From: Hetaerina americana
Taxonomy: Eukaryota > Arthropoda > Insecta > Odonata > Calopterygidae
Direction: 5' to 3'
Assembly (NCBI GenBank): GCA_022747635.1
Contig: JAKTNV010000005.1
Location: forward strand, 85,370,469-85,434,468
DNA length: 64,000 nt
The translations under genes and the position numbers were made by a program. Every line of letters starts with the position of its first letter. Position 1 is the first letter of the stretch. Positions 1-9,539 of the stretch are shown one piece after another. The notes beneath the pieces were generated by a model. The model was not told where the DNA came from and made no database searches. It saw only the letters and a program-made list of their open reading frames with translations.

Positions 1-790
1 TATGCTGCAGGATTTCCAGCTTCGCGAAAATTGAGAGGGACTCTCTCACATTGCCTCTTGAAGTTTGCGAAGTTGGCGTTATATAGTTCATCACTGCTGC
101 TGGCCGCGAACTGCTGGGCGAAAGTGTCGCTTATTTCTGGGGGTGAAGTCACCACCCGTCCGGCAACAAGCAGTGGCGAGATGACGAAGGAGCCCTTGGA
201 CCCAGAGATTTTTTTGACTTTCTCCCATACCTGCGCAAGGGGGGTTCTCTGGTTAATGGTAGCGACATACTCTATCCAGGATGCCCTCTTGGCCTGCTTC
301 ACCGCCTTCCGGGCTCGCGCTCGTAGGTGGCGGTAGGCTGCCAGGTTTGTTGCCGTGGGGTATTTCTTAAAAATATTCAACGCTTTTTTCCTCGTCCGGA
401 TCGCCCTGTCGCAGTCCTCGTTCCACCAAGGGACGGGTGCCCGATGAAGGGTGCCGGACGTGCGAGGAACACTTTCGGTAGCTGCGGCTACGAGCGTTGA
501 AGTCAGTGTCTCGACATTTTGCAACGCGTCGAGACTTGCGTCGTGTTTAAAATGAAAAATATTCTTAAAAAGCGACCAGTCGGCACGGCTGATACGCCAG
601 TTTTCTGGAGGTCTGAAGGTGTTTGGCGAACGATCTACTTTCTCGAGTAGAAGAGGAAAGTGGTCACTCCCACAGAGATCGTTGTGGACGTTCATCTTCA
701 GCTTCGGGGCTAGGCTTCTCGAGCATATGGCAAGATCTATTGCTGAAAATTCCCCATTGAAGCTGTTGAAGCGAGTTTTTTCCCCGCTAT
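1..790 (-). pseudogene. LINE ORF2 reverse transcriptase N-terminal region, broken
   Basis: This stretch aligns along its length with 6030-6840 in the second LINE copy, which encodes the linker between endonuclease and reverse transcriptase and the first part of the RT domain. No long minus-strand reading frame survives here, so frameshifts or stops have accumulated. The first 25 bases diverge from the sister copy. The RT catalytic region would lie left of the window. Confidence 0.6.
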
Positions 791-1279
791 TTAATAAAAA
801 CAAATTAAAATCCTCAATAAAATTCGCCCTCTCCTATTGCTTGGGGTGGATGGGCCTCCCCATAGTGGGTCATGGGCATTAAAATCGCCCATCAAAATAA
901 ATGGCCGAGGTAGCTGACGGACAAGGGCTTCCAAGTTAAAACGAGTTACCGGTGCACCCTCCGGCAGATAGACGTTGCATAACGTCATCGTCTCTGGGGT
1001 ATGCACTGTGACAGCCACTGCCTGGAATGGGGTGTTCAGTTGGACTCGGGAGGTGTAAAGGGCCTCACGAATCGCAACTGCCACTCCTCCTTGGGCGCGT
1101 TGACCACTCGTGTCGTCTAGTCTAAAAACAGTGCACCCCTTTAAAACACCCTTGTCTGTCGCCTTAAAATGTGTCTCTTGCAGACAGATGCAAGAGGGAT
1201 CAAAAGCGTCCATTAAAACGGCCAGCTCCTCCTTGTGCCGATAAAAACCGTTGCAGTTCCACTGCAGTAAAAAGGCCAT
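791..1279 (-). pseudogene. LINE ORF2 AP-endonuclease domain, frameshifted
   Basis: The protein begins MAFLLQWNCNGFYRHKEEL and carries the AP-endonuclease signature blocks: the QWNCNG start, the ICLQETHF metal-binding glutamate block and MGDFNAHDPLWGG. In a target-primed retrotransposon this domain nicks the genomic target. Compared with the second copy (6611-7309) the reading frame is lost after RRGRIL, where about ten bases present near 6841-6852 are missing near 820-830. The SDH block that ends the domain is therefore out of frame. The start codon lies just downstream of the ORF1 spacer, as in the sister copy. Confidence 0.8.
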
Positions 1280-1359
1280 TAAAATTAATTATAATTAAAA
1301 TAAATAAATAAAGGATTAAATGTGTTTTAAACTTTGGGAGATGACCAGTTGTTCAGAAA

Positions 1360-2523
1360 TCATCGCTTAAAGCGATGTTTCCTCCTCCACTCGGTTGCCA
1401 GGACCTCCGTATCCGAGATACTCTGGTCCTCCAGAACCTCCGGCCTCCCTGGTTTTGCGGGAGGTGTAGGGGAAGGTGTCTTCTCACGCCGTAACGTCGT
1501 GTTCCCCTTGCTGGTTTTTGGTGGTGGGCTCTTCTTCGAAGGGCCCACCGGAGTAGGTGGCGCATTGTCCACCTTACTCTTTGTCTCTTTGGTGCTCTTC
1601 TGTTTTTTGCTTCGCGTGTCCAAAGCGGTGACTTGAGGGGCGTCAGTTTGCGTGGCGATGGTGCACTTTGGCAATGGGATAGACGCGACGGAAGCAAAGG
1701 ACCGGGAGAACGTCGGGGCGACGAGTGCCCTGTACTTTCTCCTCGCTTCCAAATACGGTATCTTTTCCAGCGTCTTTATCTCCATGATCTTTCTTTCCTC
1801 TTTCATCTTTGGACAACCACGGGAGTACACTGGATGTGTACCCTCGCAATTGACGCAAAGAGCTTCCGAGGAGCACTCTCTATCCTCGTGCGCGTCCTTG
1901 CCACAGCGCGGGCAGGTTGCCTTACCCTCGCAGCGCGACGCGACGTGGCCGAAACGTTGGCACTGAAAACAACGCACGGGATTAGGAATGAACGGCCTCA
2001 CTGGGACCGATTCATATCCAATGAATACCTTGTCGGGCAGCCTATCACGTGCGAACGTCAAAATCACGGACGTGGTGTTAATGTTCTCGCCGTTGCGCCT
2101 TGTCGTTAGTCGACGACAATCCGTCACTCCCTGAGAGAACATTTCTCTCTTGATTTCGTCGACGTCGACATAGAGGAGGTCGTAATGGCTGATGACTCCC
2201 CGACAAGTGTTGAGAGTGCGGAGCACCTCCACTTTTACCGGAATGTCATGGAGCATTCCCATTGCCAATAATTGTTCGCTTTGTTTTTCATTATTTGTCT
2301 CTATAAGCAGAGTACCGTCCCTTAGTTTCTTGACGCTCTTTGGGTCCCCAGGTACTATCTGCGACAACACTCTCCGTATAAGGAAAGGAGAGACCTTTTT
2401 CAAGGTCTCACCTTCCTTAGCACATGACATTATGAGGTACCGCTTGCAAGCACCTATGCATTGATCTCCCCCGCCCGAGTCCGGACGGGATCTTTTTGTT
2501 GGTGGAAAGGGTTTTTCCTCCAT
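1360..2523 (-). CDS. LINE ORF1 protein with CCHC zinc knuckles (copy 1)
   Basis: This is the Gag-like ORF1, which in this class of retrotransposon binds the element RNA and forms the ribonucleoprotein particle. The chosen start is the ATG at 2523 (MEEKPFPPTKRSRPD), giving 387 residues; the frame stays open upstream to 2688, but those 55 codons are in the leader. A central block is followed by three cysteine/histidine knuckles: CFQCQRFGHVASRC and CPRCGKDAHEDREC (both C-X2-C-X4-H-X4-C), then a variant CVNCEGTHPVYSRGC. The C-terminal third is rich in Lys, Pro and Ser and ends in a basic KHRFKR. The frame is uninterrupted, so this gene looks intact although the downstream ORF2 of the same copy is broken. 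Confidence 0.85.
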   Translation of the reverse strand: MEEKPFPPTKRSRPDSGGGDQCIGACKRYLIMSCAKEGETLKKVSPFLIRRVLSQIVPGDPKSVKKLRDGTLLIETNNEKQSEQLLAMGMLHDIPVKVEVLRTLNTCRGVISHYDLLYVDVDEIKREMFSQGVTDCRRLTTRRNGENINTTSVILTFARDRLPDKVFIGYESVPVRPFIPNPVRCFQCQRFGHVASRCEGKATCPRCGKDAHEDRECSSEALCVNCEGTHPVYSRGCPKMKEERKIMEIKTLEKIPYLEARRKYRALVAPTFSRSFASVASIPLPKCTIATQTDAPQVTALDTRSKKQKSTKETKSKVDNAPPTPVGPSKKSPPPKTSKGNTTLRREKTPSPTPPAKPGRPEVLEDQSISDTEVLATEWRRKHRFKR

Positions 2524-2689
2524 AATAATTAATAATTCGTCCCTCGGCCTCCCCACCCACCACGGAGCCACACATTCGGGACGCCGCTCCGCCAAACCGG
2601 AGAGGTCGCCAGGGCTAACGCGAGGGATATAGCGCTTCAGGAGTGGTTGTCTGTTTCGGGGTGGATCTTCGATACAAGGGCCCACCAAA

Positions 2690-3125
2690 ACCCTTACATC
2701 TCCGACCTCCCTACGCAGACCCCCACAACCTTGGCACTCGCCACCGGAGCGAAAACGCGACGGAAGCCGATTGACCGGGAGTGGCTAGCTCCCGGCCTCC
2801 CGTTTACACGAAATCCGGGGCCGAAGAGGGGTATCACTCCCCGGTCCATACAGGGCATCCGACACCCTGCTGGGAACCAGAAAGCTCACCCTCCAGGATC
2901 CCCTTCTCTCCCTTACGGGTCTCCAGGCACGGCAAACACCTGGGCGGATCGCAGGCCAGATGGTATGGCCGCTCACAGACAGTGGATCCACAGCACTGTC
3001 CGGACGCATCCCTTGCTGGCTCTGGGTTTGATTTCGGGGTTTTCTCCCCGCCCTTTTAGTCGCCTCTTACGACAAGCAGGGATACTGCGGGAGTATTCTC
3101 TATCCCCCTACCCGCGGGGGGGTCC
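2690..3125 (-). promoter_or_regulatory. LINE 5' leader, copy 1 (putative internal promoter region)
   Basis: This GC-rich, roughly 430-bp untranslated leader precedes ORF1 and is nearly identical to 8729-9160. In element orientation it begins with a G-run/C-run palindrome and then CTTGTCGTAAGAGGCGACTA. LINE leaders usually carry the internal promoter, so a regulatory role is inferred from position and from conservation that exceeds that of ORF2. Pieces of the same leader recur alone at 14.69 and 15.50 kb. Confidence 0.5.
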
Positions 3126-3189
3126 CCCCTCCTTTCCTCCAACTTTCGTTAGTAAAAATTGACCACTTGTGGCACAACCGCCCCCGTCC

Positions 3190-3345
3190 TTGAGTGCCAC
3201 TCCAGTGTGGGGTACTCCGCCGCCACCCTTCCAGAAGGGCCTAATCCCCTGGCCTGGGCTCCAACCCTCGGCCCGCCTCTTGGCATCGTCCCGGCTGTTA
3301 TGGGTTATTGGTGACTGCTGCCATTCACCCAAGTGTCCGTGCTGC
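3190..3345 (+). repeat. Dispersed module shared with the inverted repeats at 20.1-21.0 kb
   Basis: The stretch reading CTTCCAGAAGGGCCTAAT and, about 100 bp on, ATTGGTGACTGC and CCATTCACCCAAGT recurs on the plus strand at 20819-20920 and on the minus strand at about 20180-20330. There it forms the arms of a Penelope-like remnant. Here it sits in the roughly 400-bp gap between the 5' end of LINE copy 1 and the 3' end of LINE copy 2, so it may be an older insertion or part of the copy 2 3' region. Confidence 0.6.
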
Positions 3346-3611
3346 CGGGATAAGTGGAAAATTAAGTACGCGTTAAGTGCTTTGCCATTCCAAAGCCAGA
3401 AGGGGGCCAACGTAGTAGTAGTTTTAGGGGTTTGTAGGGTGCGTCGACAGCTATGGTCATTTTGCACCACTGTCATCACGTAAAACTTATGTTCCTTTTA
3501 AACTAGGAATAAGTAAACAAATAAATACGAATAAAGATATAAATAAATAAAATAAACAAAAAAAAAAGGAAAATGCTAAAATCAAAAGCATTAAAATTAT
3601 GAGCTCCAAAG

Positions 3612-5189
3612 CTAAAGCTGCCCCATTAAACCGGTTGACCTTAAAAAACTTAAGACTCGGTTAATAGACCCAGAGTCATCCCCTAAAATATTTTTTAAGT
3701 CTCCCCTTATCTTCAACATGTCTCTGGCCCTTTGGTATGTTGTGCATTCCGTCAGGATATGTTTTATCGTCAGGGGTTGGAAACACTCATTGCAACGGGG
3801 CTGTTCTTTTACCTCCGCAAAGAGGTAAGAATGAGTGAGGGCAGAGTGTCCTATTCTCAGGCGCGTAATCATGACCTCTTCCCTCCGAATTTTCCGGATG
3901 GAAGAGGACCATGGTGAAACGACCGGTTTTATTGCCCTGAGTTTATTATTTTGCAGAGACTGCCAAGTCTCCTTCCACTGATGCAGGACCGAGTTCCGCA
4001 AGGCAGCCTTTACGTCCTCCATTGGAACCAAGGTGGAGTCGGTCTCGGGTTTTCGAAGGGCATCCTTCGCTGCCTGGTCAGCTTTTTCGTTACCTCTTAT
4101 GCCGACGTGACCAGGAGTCCATATAAAGGAGACCCTGTTCCCCTTTCTCTGAAGGGACAACAGGGTATAATGGATCTCCTGGACTATCGGGTGCACAGGT
4201 GCAAAGACCGATATAGATTTTAGGGCGCTCAAAGAGTCTGTGCAGATGAGGAAAGAGCCATCGCTTTCTTTTATTTCTCCTAGGGCCGTCCTTATGGCTG
4301 ACAGCTCGGCTGTGAAAATGCTGCAAGAAGTGTGCAGTTTTTTCCTCACGACTCCATGGTAGTGGGACACGACCGCATAGGCACATGCAGATTCTGACTT
4401 TGACCCGTCGGTGTAGACTGGGACAAAGTCAGAAAGTGAGCCGAGGACGGCACTGAAGAGCTGCTGGTATTCGGAATCGGTCGTCTTGGCTTTGCGGCGT
4501 GCACTGGCAATGAGTTTAATATCCGGCATTGGCGTTAACCAAGGCGGGTACTTAGCATAGGAGACGGGGCATACTTGAGGAAATGTAAAATTTACCGCGT
4601 TAATAAAATCATTAAAACGAACGGCAAAGGGCCTAGTTGCCCTTCTCCGCCTGTTAAATAAGTCTAAAAACCGTTGGTTAAAAACTATGTTAAAACAAGG
4701 GTGGATTGTCTCTGATAAAATTTTACAGGCATAGTTGCCCATTAAAATCATCCTGCGGGTTTCCAACGGAGGCTCCCCTGCGTCTGCAAGTAAGCTTGGG
4801 ACTGGGCTTGTTCTAAATGCCCCGGTGGCCAACCGTATCCCAGGATTGTGGACACATGTCAGTGGTCTCAAGTAAGACTCTCGTCCTGAGGAATACACCA
4901 TGGAACCATAGTCCAGTTTGGATCGCACCAAGCCTCTGTACAATAAAAGCATGCTGGTGCGGTCTGCTCCCCAAGTGGAGTGAGTTAAAAACTTTAAAAC
5001 GTTGAGGGTTTGGCGACACCTCTCACGTAACACGCGGATATGCTCCCGCCAGTTCAGCTTTTGGTCCAGGATCATGCCGAGAAAGCGGACGGACTCCACA
5101 AATGGAAGAATCCTACCCAACAGGGTTAGGGTCGGGGTAACGTGGTAACCGCGAAGACGGTGAAAGTGCACGCATTTCGTTTTCTCCAT
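3612..5189 (-). CDS. LINE ORF2 C-terminal part: RT thumb/linker and RNase H (copy 2)
   Basis: This frame continues ORF2 downstream of the reverse transcriptase palm. It begins within the region reading MEKTKCVHFHR and contains the typical post-palm block VRFLGMILDQKLNWREHI. From about residue 255 it carries an RNase H domain with the acidic residues expected for catalysis: VYTDGSK, the glutamate of FTAELSAI, the aspartate of CTDSLSALK and a final HVGIRGNEKADQAAK block. RNase H would remove the RNA template after first-strand synthesis. A frameshift near 5250 separates it from the RT frame, so the displayed start is not a natural one. The final residues contain a small Cys/His group (CNECFQPLTIKHILTEC) typical of these ORF2 tails. 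Confidence 0.85.
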   Translation of the reverse strand: MEKTKCVHFHRLRGYHVTPTLTLLGRILPFVESVRFLGMILDQKLNWREHIRVLRERCRQTLNVLKFLTHSTWGADRTSMLLLYRGLVRSKLDYGSMVYSSGRESYLRPLTCVHNPGIRLATGAFRTSPVPSLLADAGEPPLETRRMILMGNYACKILSETIHPCFNIVFNQRFLDLFNRRRRATRPFAVRFNDFINAVNFTFPQVCPVSYAKYPPWLTPMPDIKLIASARRKAKTTDSEYQQLFSAVLGSLSDFVPVYTDGSKSESACAYAVVSHYHGVVRKKLHTSCSIFTAELSAIRTALGEIKESDGSFLICTDSLSALKSISVFAPVHPIVQEIHYTLLSLQRKGNRVSFIWTPGHVGIRGNEKADQAAKDALRKPETDSTLVPMEDVKAALRNSVLHQWKETWQSLQNNKLRAIKPVVSPWSSSIRKIRREEVMITRLRIGHSALTHSYLFAEVKEQPRCNECFQPLTIKHILTECTTYQRARDMLKIRGDLKNILGDDSGSINRVLSFLRSTGLMGQL

Positions 5190-6693
5190 GGAGAAACGAA
5201 ATCCGTTCTTTCGCGACCACTCTCCCAGTTTGTTTAGTCACCTGGGCTTGCCTGGAAGCGTTTGGCAGTCGTGTCGACCGGCAAAATATGGCTAGGTCGT
5301 CCACATAGAGCGATGCCATCACCGGGGCATTGACGCATTCCACCACGTCGTTGATGGCGATGGCAAATAACGTCACGCTCAGTACTGAACCCTGGGGTAC
5401 CCCGTTCTCCTGTGTAAAAGATCGGGAAAAGTGCTTCCCAGTCCTTACTTTAAAAAGGCGGTTGGTTAAAAAATTTCTGATAAATAGGGCCATGTTGCCT
5501 CTAAATCCCCACTTGTGGAGCGTGTTGAGGATTCTCCATCGCCACACACTATCATAGGCCTTCTCCAGGTCGAAGAAGACTGCTATGACGTGTTGACGTT
5601 GGAGAAAGGCTTCCTGGATGAAGTTCTCAGTGCGAACCAGATGGTCTGTCGTGGACCTGCCACGCCGAAAGCCGCACTGAGCGTCGGAGAGCAGGTGTCG
5701 ACTCTCCAAGCACCACATGAGACGTCGGTTTACCATCCGTTCCATCACCTTGCACAGGCAGCTGGTGAGAGATATGGGACGGTAGTTGTTCGGGTCATTT
5801 TTGTCCTTGCCCTGTTTTGGGATTGGTATCACGATGGACTCTCGCCAGGCATTTGGAAAACTGCCCTCGTTCCAGAGTTGGTTGAGGGTATTTAGGACCT
5901 CCCCAATCGCGGTTTCCGGAATGTTCCGGAGAAATGCGTTGTGGATTTCGTCCGCCCCTGGCGAGGTGTAATGGGAGTCTTCGATGGCGGATTTAAGCTC
6001 CCAGGACGTGAAAGGCTCATTGTAATAGTCGCTTGTAGGACCTGCACCAAAATTGAGAGGGACTCTCTCGCATCGCCTCTTCCGGTTCGCAAAGTCCGCG
6101 GCATAGCCCTCGTCACTGCTATTGGCCGCGAACTGACTGGCAAATATGTTGCTTATTTCGGCAGGTGAATTAACCACCCGGCCAGCAACAAGCAATGGCG
6201 AGATGACAAATGAGCCCTTGGACCCGGAGATTTTCTTGACTTTGTCCCATACCTGACCAAGTGGCGTGCGATGGTTGATGGTAGAGACGTATTCTATCCA
6301 GGAAGCCCTCTTGGCCTCCTTCACGGCCCTTCGAGCTCGCGCTCTCAGGCGGCGGTACGATGCCAGATTAGTTGCCGTGGGATATTTTCTAAAAATATTC
6401 AATGCTTTTTTCCTCGCCCGAATCGCCCGGTCGCATTCCCCGTTCCACCAAGGGACAGGAGCTCGATTTATATTCCCGGACGTACGAGGGATACTTTTGG
6501 TAGCTGCCGCCAACAGCGTTGAACTTAGTTTATCGACGTTGTGCAACGCGTCGAAACTTGCGTCGTGTTTATATGTAAACGTACGCTTGAAAAGTGGCCA
6601 GTCCGCACGGTTAATACGCCACTTTTCCGGAGGTTTTGAAATGGTGGGCGAAGTCTTCTTTAACGAGTAGAAGAGGAAAATGGTCACTCCCAC
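5113..6693 (-). CDS. LINE ORF2 reverse transcriptase domain (copy 2)
   Basis: This frame holds the RT fingers and palm. Recognisable blocks in order are the fingers block SPGADEIHNAFLRN, the motif region NYRPISLTSCLCKVMERM, FFDLEKAYDSVW with the first catalytic aspartate, GVPQGSVLS, and SLYVDDLAIF with the catalytic DD pair. The family more often has YADD here. The N-terminal 200 residues are the linker after the endonuclease. Its first codons overlap the endonuclease frame (6611-6693), marking a frameshift close to 6665, and the frame runs into noise after the YVDD block because of the second frameshift near 5250. It is therefore inactive as it stands, although all RT motifs are intact. Confidence 0.85.
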   Translation of the reverse strand: MGVTIFLFYSLKKTSPTISKPPEKWRINRADWPLFKRTFTYKHDASFDALHNVDKLSSTLLAAATKSIPRTSGNINRAPVPWWNGECDRAIRARKKALNIFRKYPTATNLASYRRLRARARRAVKEAKRASWIEYVSTINHRTPLGQVWDKVKKISGSKGSFVISPLLVAGRVVNSPAEISNIFASQFAANSSDEGYAADFANRKRRCERVPLNFGAGPTSDYYNEPFTSWELKSAIEDSHYTSPGADEIHNAFLRNIPETAIGEVLNTLNQLWNEGSFPNAWRESIVIPIPKQGKDKNDPNNYRPISLTSCLCKVMERMVNRRLMWCLESRHLLSDAQCGFRRGRSTTDHLVRTENFIQEAFLQRQHVIAVFFDLEKAYDSVWRWRILNTLHKWGFRGNMALFIRNFLTNRLFKVRTGKHFSRSFTQENGVPQGSVLSVTLFAIAINDVVECVNAPVMASLYVDDLAIFCRSTRLPNASRQAQVTKQTGRVVAKERISFLHGENEMRALSPSSRLPRYPDPNPVG

Positions 6694-7309
6694 AGAGATC
6701 GTTGTGGGTGGACATTTTCAGCTTTGGGGCTAGACTTCTCGAGCATAGACAAAGATCTATTGCTGAGAATTCCCCATTGAAGCTGTTAAAACGGGTTTTT
6801 TCGCCGCTATTTAATAAAAACAGGTTAAAATCCTCAATAAAGTTGGATAAGATTCGACCTCTCCTATTACTTTGGGTTTCTGGCCCTCCCCAGAGAGGAT
6901 CATGGGCATTAAAATCTCCCATCAAAATGAACGGCTGAGGAAGCTGGTGGACAAGGGCTTCAAGGTTCAGGCGAGTCACCGGTGCACCCTCTGGCAGATA
7001 CACGTTGCATAACGTCATCCTCTCAGGGGTGTGCACCGTGACAGCGACGGCCTGGAATGGAGAGTTCAGTTGGACTCGCGAGGTGTAAAGGGCCTCACGG
7101 GCCGCAACTGCTACTCCCCCTTGGGCTCGTTGGCCACTTAGGTCATCCATTCTAAAAACAGTGAACCCCTTCAGAATACCCTTATCTTCAGCCTTAAAAT
7201 GGGTCTCTTGGAGACAAATACAAGAGGGTTTAAAATCTTGGATTAAAATGGCCAGCTCCTCCTTGTGCCGATAAAAACCATTGCAGTTCCACTGCAGAAT
7301 GGAACACAT
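6611..7309 (-). CDS. LINE ORF2 AP-endonuclease domain (copy 2)
   Basis: This is the start of ORF2. The protein opens MCSILQWNCNGFYRHKEEL and contains ICLQETHF, GGVAVAAREALY, MTLCNVYLPEG, ILMGDFNAHDPLWGG, FSAIDLCL and CGSDHFPLLL. Together these form the full series of AP-endonuclease blocks, including the terminal SDH, which copy 1 has lost. It nicks target DNA for target-primed reverse transcription. The coding frame shifts right after SDHFPLLL, near 6665, into the RT frame. The start codon is 80 bp downstream of the ORF1 stop, across an A/T-rich spacer. Confidence 0.85.
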   Translation of the reverse strand: MCSILQWNCNGFYRHKEELAILIQDFKPSCICLQETHFKAEDKGILKGFTVFRMDDLSGQRAQGGVAVAAREALYTSRVQLNSPFQAVAVTVHTPERMTLCNVYLPEGAPVTRLNLEALVHQLPQPFILMGDFNAHDPLWGGPETQSNRRGRILSNFIEDFNLFLLNSGEKTRFNSFNGEFSAIDLCLCSRSLAPKLKMSTHNDLCGSDHFPLLLVKEDFAHHFKTSGKVAY

Positions 7310-7395
7310 TTAAAATGTTAAATTAAAATAAATAAATAAATAAATATATAAATAAATAAGTTGACTAAAAAGGGAGATGACCAACTCTATTGATG

Positions 7396-8562
7396 TTATC
7401 GCTTGAAGCGATGTTTCCTCTTCCACTCGTTTGCGAAGACCTCTGTATCAGAGATACTCTGGTCCTCTTCAATTACCTCCGGCTTCTTTGGCTTCACTGG
7501 AGGCGGCGGGGAAGGTGTATTCTCACGCCCTTTTGGCGTGTTCCCCTTGGTGGTTTTTAGTGGGCTCTTCTTTGAAGGGCCCACAGGAGTAGGTGGCTCC
7601 TTGTCCACCTTACTCTTTCCATCCTTCACCCTTTTGGGTTTAGGCACTTGCGTGTTTTCCATTGGGGATTCTTTCGGTATCTCCGTCTGCGTGGCGATGG
7701 TACACTTTACATATGGCGTGGTTGCAACGGAAGCAAAGGACCGGGAGAAAGTTGGGGCGATTAGCGCCCTGTATTTTCTCCTCGCTTCCGCATATGGGAT
7801 TTTTTCCAGTGTTTTTATCTCCATGACTTTCCTCTCTTCTTTCATCTTCGGGCAATCACGAGAGTACACTGGGTGTGTACCCTCGCAATTGACACAGAGA
7901 GGTTCCGAAGAGCACTCTTTATCCTCGTGCGCGTCTTTGCCACAGCGCGGGCAGGTGGCCTTGCCCTCGCAGCGCGACGCGACATGGCCGAACCGTTGGC
8001 ATTTGAAACAACGCACGGGATTTGGGATGAATGGCCTCACTGGTACCAATTCATAGCCCACAAACACCTTGTCGGGTAGTCTATCACGCGCAAACGTCAA
8101 GATCACGGAGGTGCTGTTTACGTTTTCTCCGTTGCGCCTTGTGGTGAGTCGACGACAATCAGTCACTCCCTGAGAGAACATTTCTCTCTTGATTTCTTCG
8201 ATGTCCACGTATAGGAGGTCGTAGTGACTGATGACTCCCCGACAGGTGTTAAGAGTGCGGTGCACCTCCACCTTAATCGGAATGTCATGGAGCATTCCCA
8301 TAGCAAGCAGTTTTTCACTTTGTGTATCGTTCAGGGTCTCTATAAGAAGTGTACCATCCCGGAGCTTCTTCACGCTCTTTGGGTCCCCAGGCACAATCTG
8401 TGACAACACTCTGCGAATTAAGAAAGGAGAAATCTTTTTCAAGGTTTCACCTTCCTTTATGCACGACATAATTAAATAGCGCTTACATGCGCCAATACAC
8501 TTTTCTCCCCCGCCGGTGTCCGGACGGGATCTTTTTAGTGGTGGAAAGGGTTTTTCCTCCAT
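7396..8562 (-). CDS. LINE ORF1 protein with CCHC zinc knuckles (copy 2)
   Basis: This is the intact ORF1 of the complete element, 388 residues from the ATG at 8562 (MEEKPFPPLKRSRPD). An open frame upstream to 8727 lies in the leader. The fold order matches copy 1: an N-terminal region, a central conserved block containing LNTCRGVISHYDLLYVD, three zinc knuckles beginning CFKCQRFGHVASRC, and a Lys/Pro-rich tail ending KHRFKR. Differences from copy 1 are mostly single residues, plus a more divergent segment around KCTIATQTEIPKESP. ORF1 proteins of this type coat the element RNA. Confidence 0.85.
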   Translation of the reverse strand: MEEKPFPPLKRSRPDTGGGEKCIGACKRYLIMSCIKEGETLKKISPFLIRRVLSQIVPGDPKSVKKLRDGTLLIETLNDTQSEKLLAMGMLHDIPIKVEVHRTLNTCRGVISHYDLLYVDIEEIKREMFSQGVTDCRRLTTRRNGENVNSTSVILTFARDRLPDKVFVGYELVPVRPFIPNPVRCFKCQRFGHVASRCEGKATCPRCGKDAHEDKECSSEPLCVNCEGTHPVYSRDCPKMKEERKVMEIKTLEKIPYAEARRKYRALIAPTFSRSFASVATTPYVKCTIATQTEIPKESPMENTQVPKPKRVKDGKSKVDKEPPTPVGPSKKSPLKTTKGNTPKGRENTPSPPPPVKPKKPEVIEEDQSISDTEVFANEWKRKHRFKR

Positions 8563-8728
8563 AATAGTAAATGATTCGTCCCTCGGCCTCCCCACCCACC
8601 ACGGAGCCACACATTTGGGACGCCACTCCGCCAAACCGGAGCGGTCGCCAGGGCTAACTCGAGGGATATAGCGCTTCTGGAGTGGTTGTCTGTTTCGGGG
8701 TGGATCTTCGGTGCAAGGGCCCACCAAA

Positions 8729-9160
8729 ACCCTTACATCTCCGACCTCCCTACGCAGACCCCCACAACCTTGGCACTCGCCACCGGAGCGAAAACGCGAC
8801 GGAAGCCGATTGACCGGGAATGGCTAGCTCCCGGCCTCCCGTTTACACGAAATCCGGGGCCGAAGAGGGTATCACTCCCCGGTCCATACAGGGCATCCGA
8901 CACCCTGCTGGGAACCAGAAAGCTCACCCTCCAGGATCCCCTTCTCTCCCTTACGGGTCTCCAGGCACGGCAAACACCTGGGCGGATCGCAGGCCAGATG
9001 GTATGGCCGCTCACAGACAGTGGATCCACAGCACTGTCCGGACGCATCCCTTGCTGGCTTGGGGTTTGTTTTCGGGGTTTTCTCCCCGCCCTTGTAGTCG
9101 CCTCTTACGACAAGCAGGGATACTGCGGGAGTATTCTCTATCCCCCTACCCGCGGGGGGG
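8729..9160 (-). promoter_or_regulatory. LINE 5' leader, copy 2
   Basis: This leader matches the copy 1 leader with very few changes and ends at the same C-run/CGCG/G-run palindrome (about 9143-9160). Beyond it the two flanks are unrelated, which fixes the element 5' end. A promoter role is inferred from position only. Confidence 0.5.
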
Positions 9161-9228
9161 AGGGGGCCAACGGTTCATGCAACACCTTAGCCCTTAGTCA
9201 CCATTCGTAAGGAAGTCAAAATTTTCTG

Positions 9229-9510
9229 TTGGGACATGCTAAAGCTCTGGCTACCATCCTACGATACTCGCACATGATAAAACTAGATTTAACAACTGCT
9301 TTCTACCAGAGCCAGATCGACTTTTGGCACTGGCGATATTATGGCATTAAGTACCGTAACACTAACTACGCTTTCACTAGACTGCCCACTGGACAACCAT
9401 TAGGGCGAATAATATTAAAACGATGGGCCGAAGACGTCCTCATCCTAGTGAAAACCCAGTTTAATGTCAGTGGCATTGTCTATTTAGATGACTGGCTGTT
9501 CCAATCAACG
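9229..9510 (+). pseudogene. Reverse transcriptase fragment of the YLDDW type
   Basis: A short plus-strand frame carries three RT palm motifs in the right order: MIKLDLTTAFYQSQI (motif A), YAFTRLPTGQPL (motif B region) and GIVYLDDWLFQS (motif C). The YLDDW box and LDL-x-x-AF resemble DIRS-like or pararetroviral RTs rather than LINEs, but I cannot place it further. No flanking gag, RNase H or terminal repeats are visible. Motif spacing suggests a small internal loss before YLDDW. A second RT of this kind lies at 11.97-12.46 kb. Confidence 0.5.
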
Positions 9511-9539
9511 CAGTCTTTCTGCGGATACGAGTTTGCAGG

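Larger units (their letters stand above)
1..3125 (-). mobile_element. LINE retrotransposon copy 1 (3' part cut by window edge)
   Basis: This is the 5' half of a non-LTR retrotransposon on the minus strand. In element order it holds a GC-rich 5' leader (3125 to about 2690), ORF1, a short A+T-rich spacer (about 1280-1360), the endonuclease, and the N-terminal part of the reverse transcriptase, which runs off the left edge. It is colinear with the complete copy at 3.5-9.16 kb, and the two leaders are almost identical. The domain set (CCHC ORF1, AP endonuclease, RT, and RNase H in the sister copy) fits the I/Jockey superfamily; I cannot name the clade without a tree. The 5' end is taken where the similarity between the copies stops, just after a C-rich/G-rich palindrome near 3105-3125. 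Confidence 0.85.
3500..9160 (-). mobile_element. LINE retrotransposon copy 2, complete
   Basis: This is a complete minus-strand non-LTR retrotransposon. From its 5' end at about 9160 it has a GC-rich leader, ORF1 (8562-7396), an A+T-rich spacer, and ORF2 with AP endonuclease, reverse transcriptase and RNase H, ending at 3612. The 3' region is A+T-rich on this strand near 3500-3600, but I see no clear poly-A tail, so the exact 3' boundary is uncertain (it could reach 3130). Only two frameshifts, near 6665 and 5250, separate ORF2 into three frames. The low damage and close match to copy 1 suggest a fairly young family. Confidence 0.85.
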
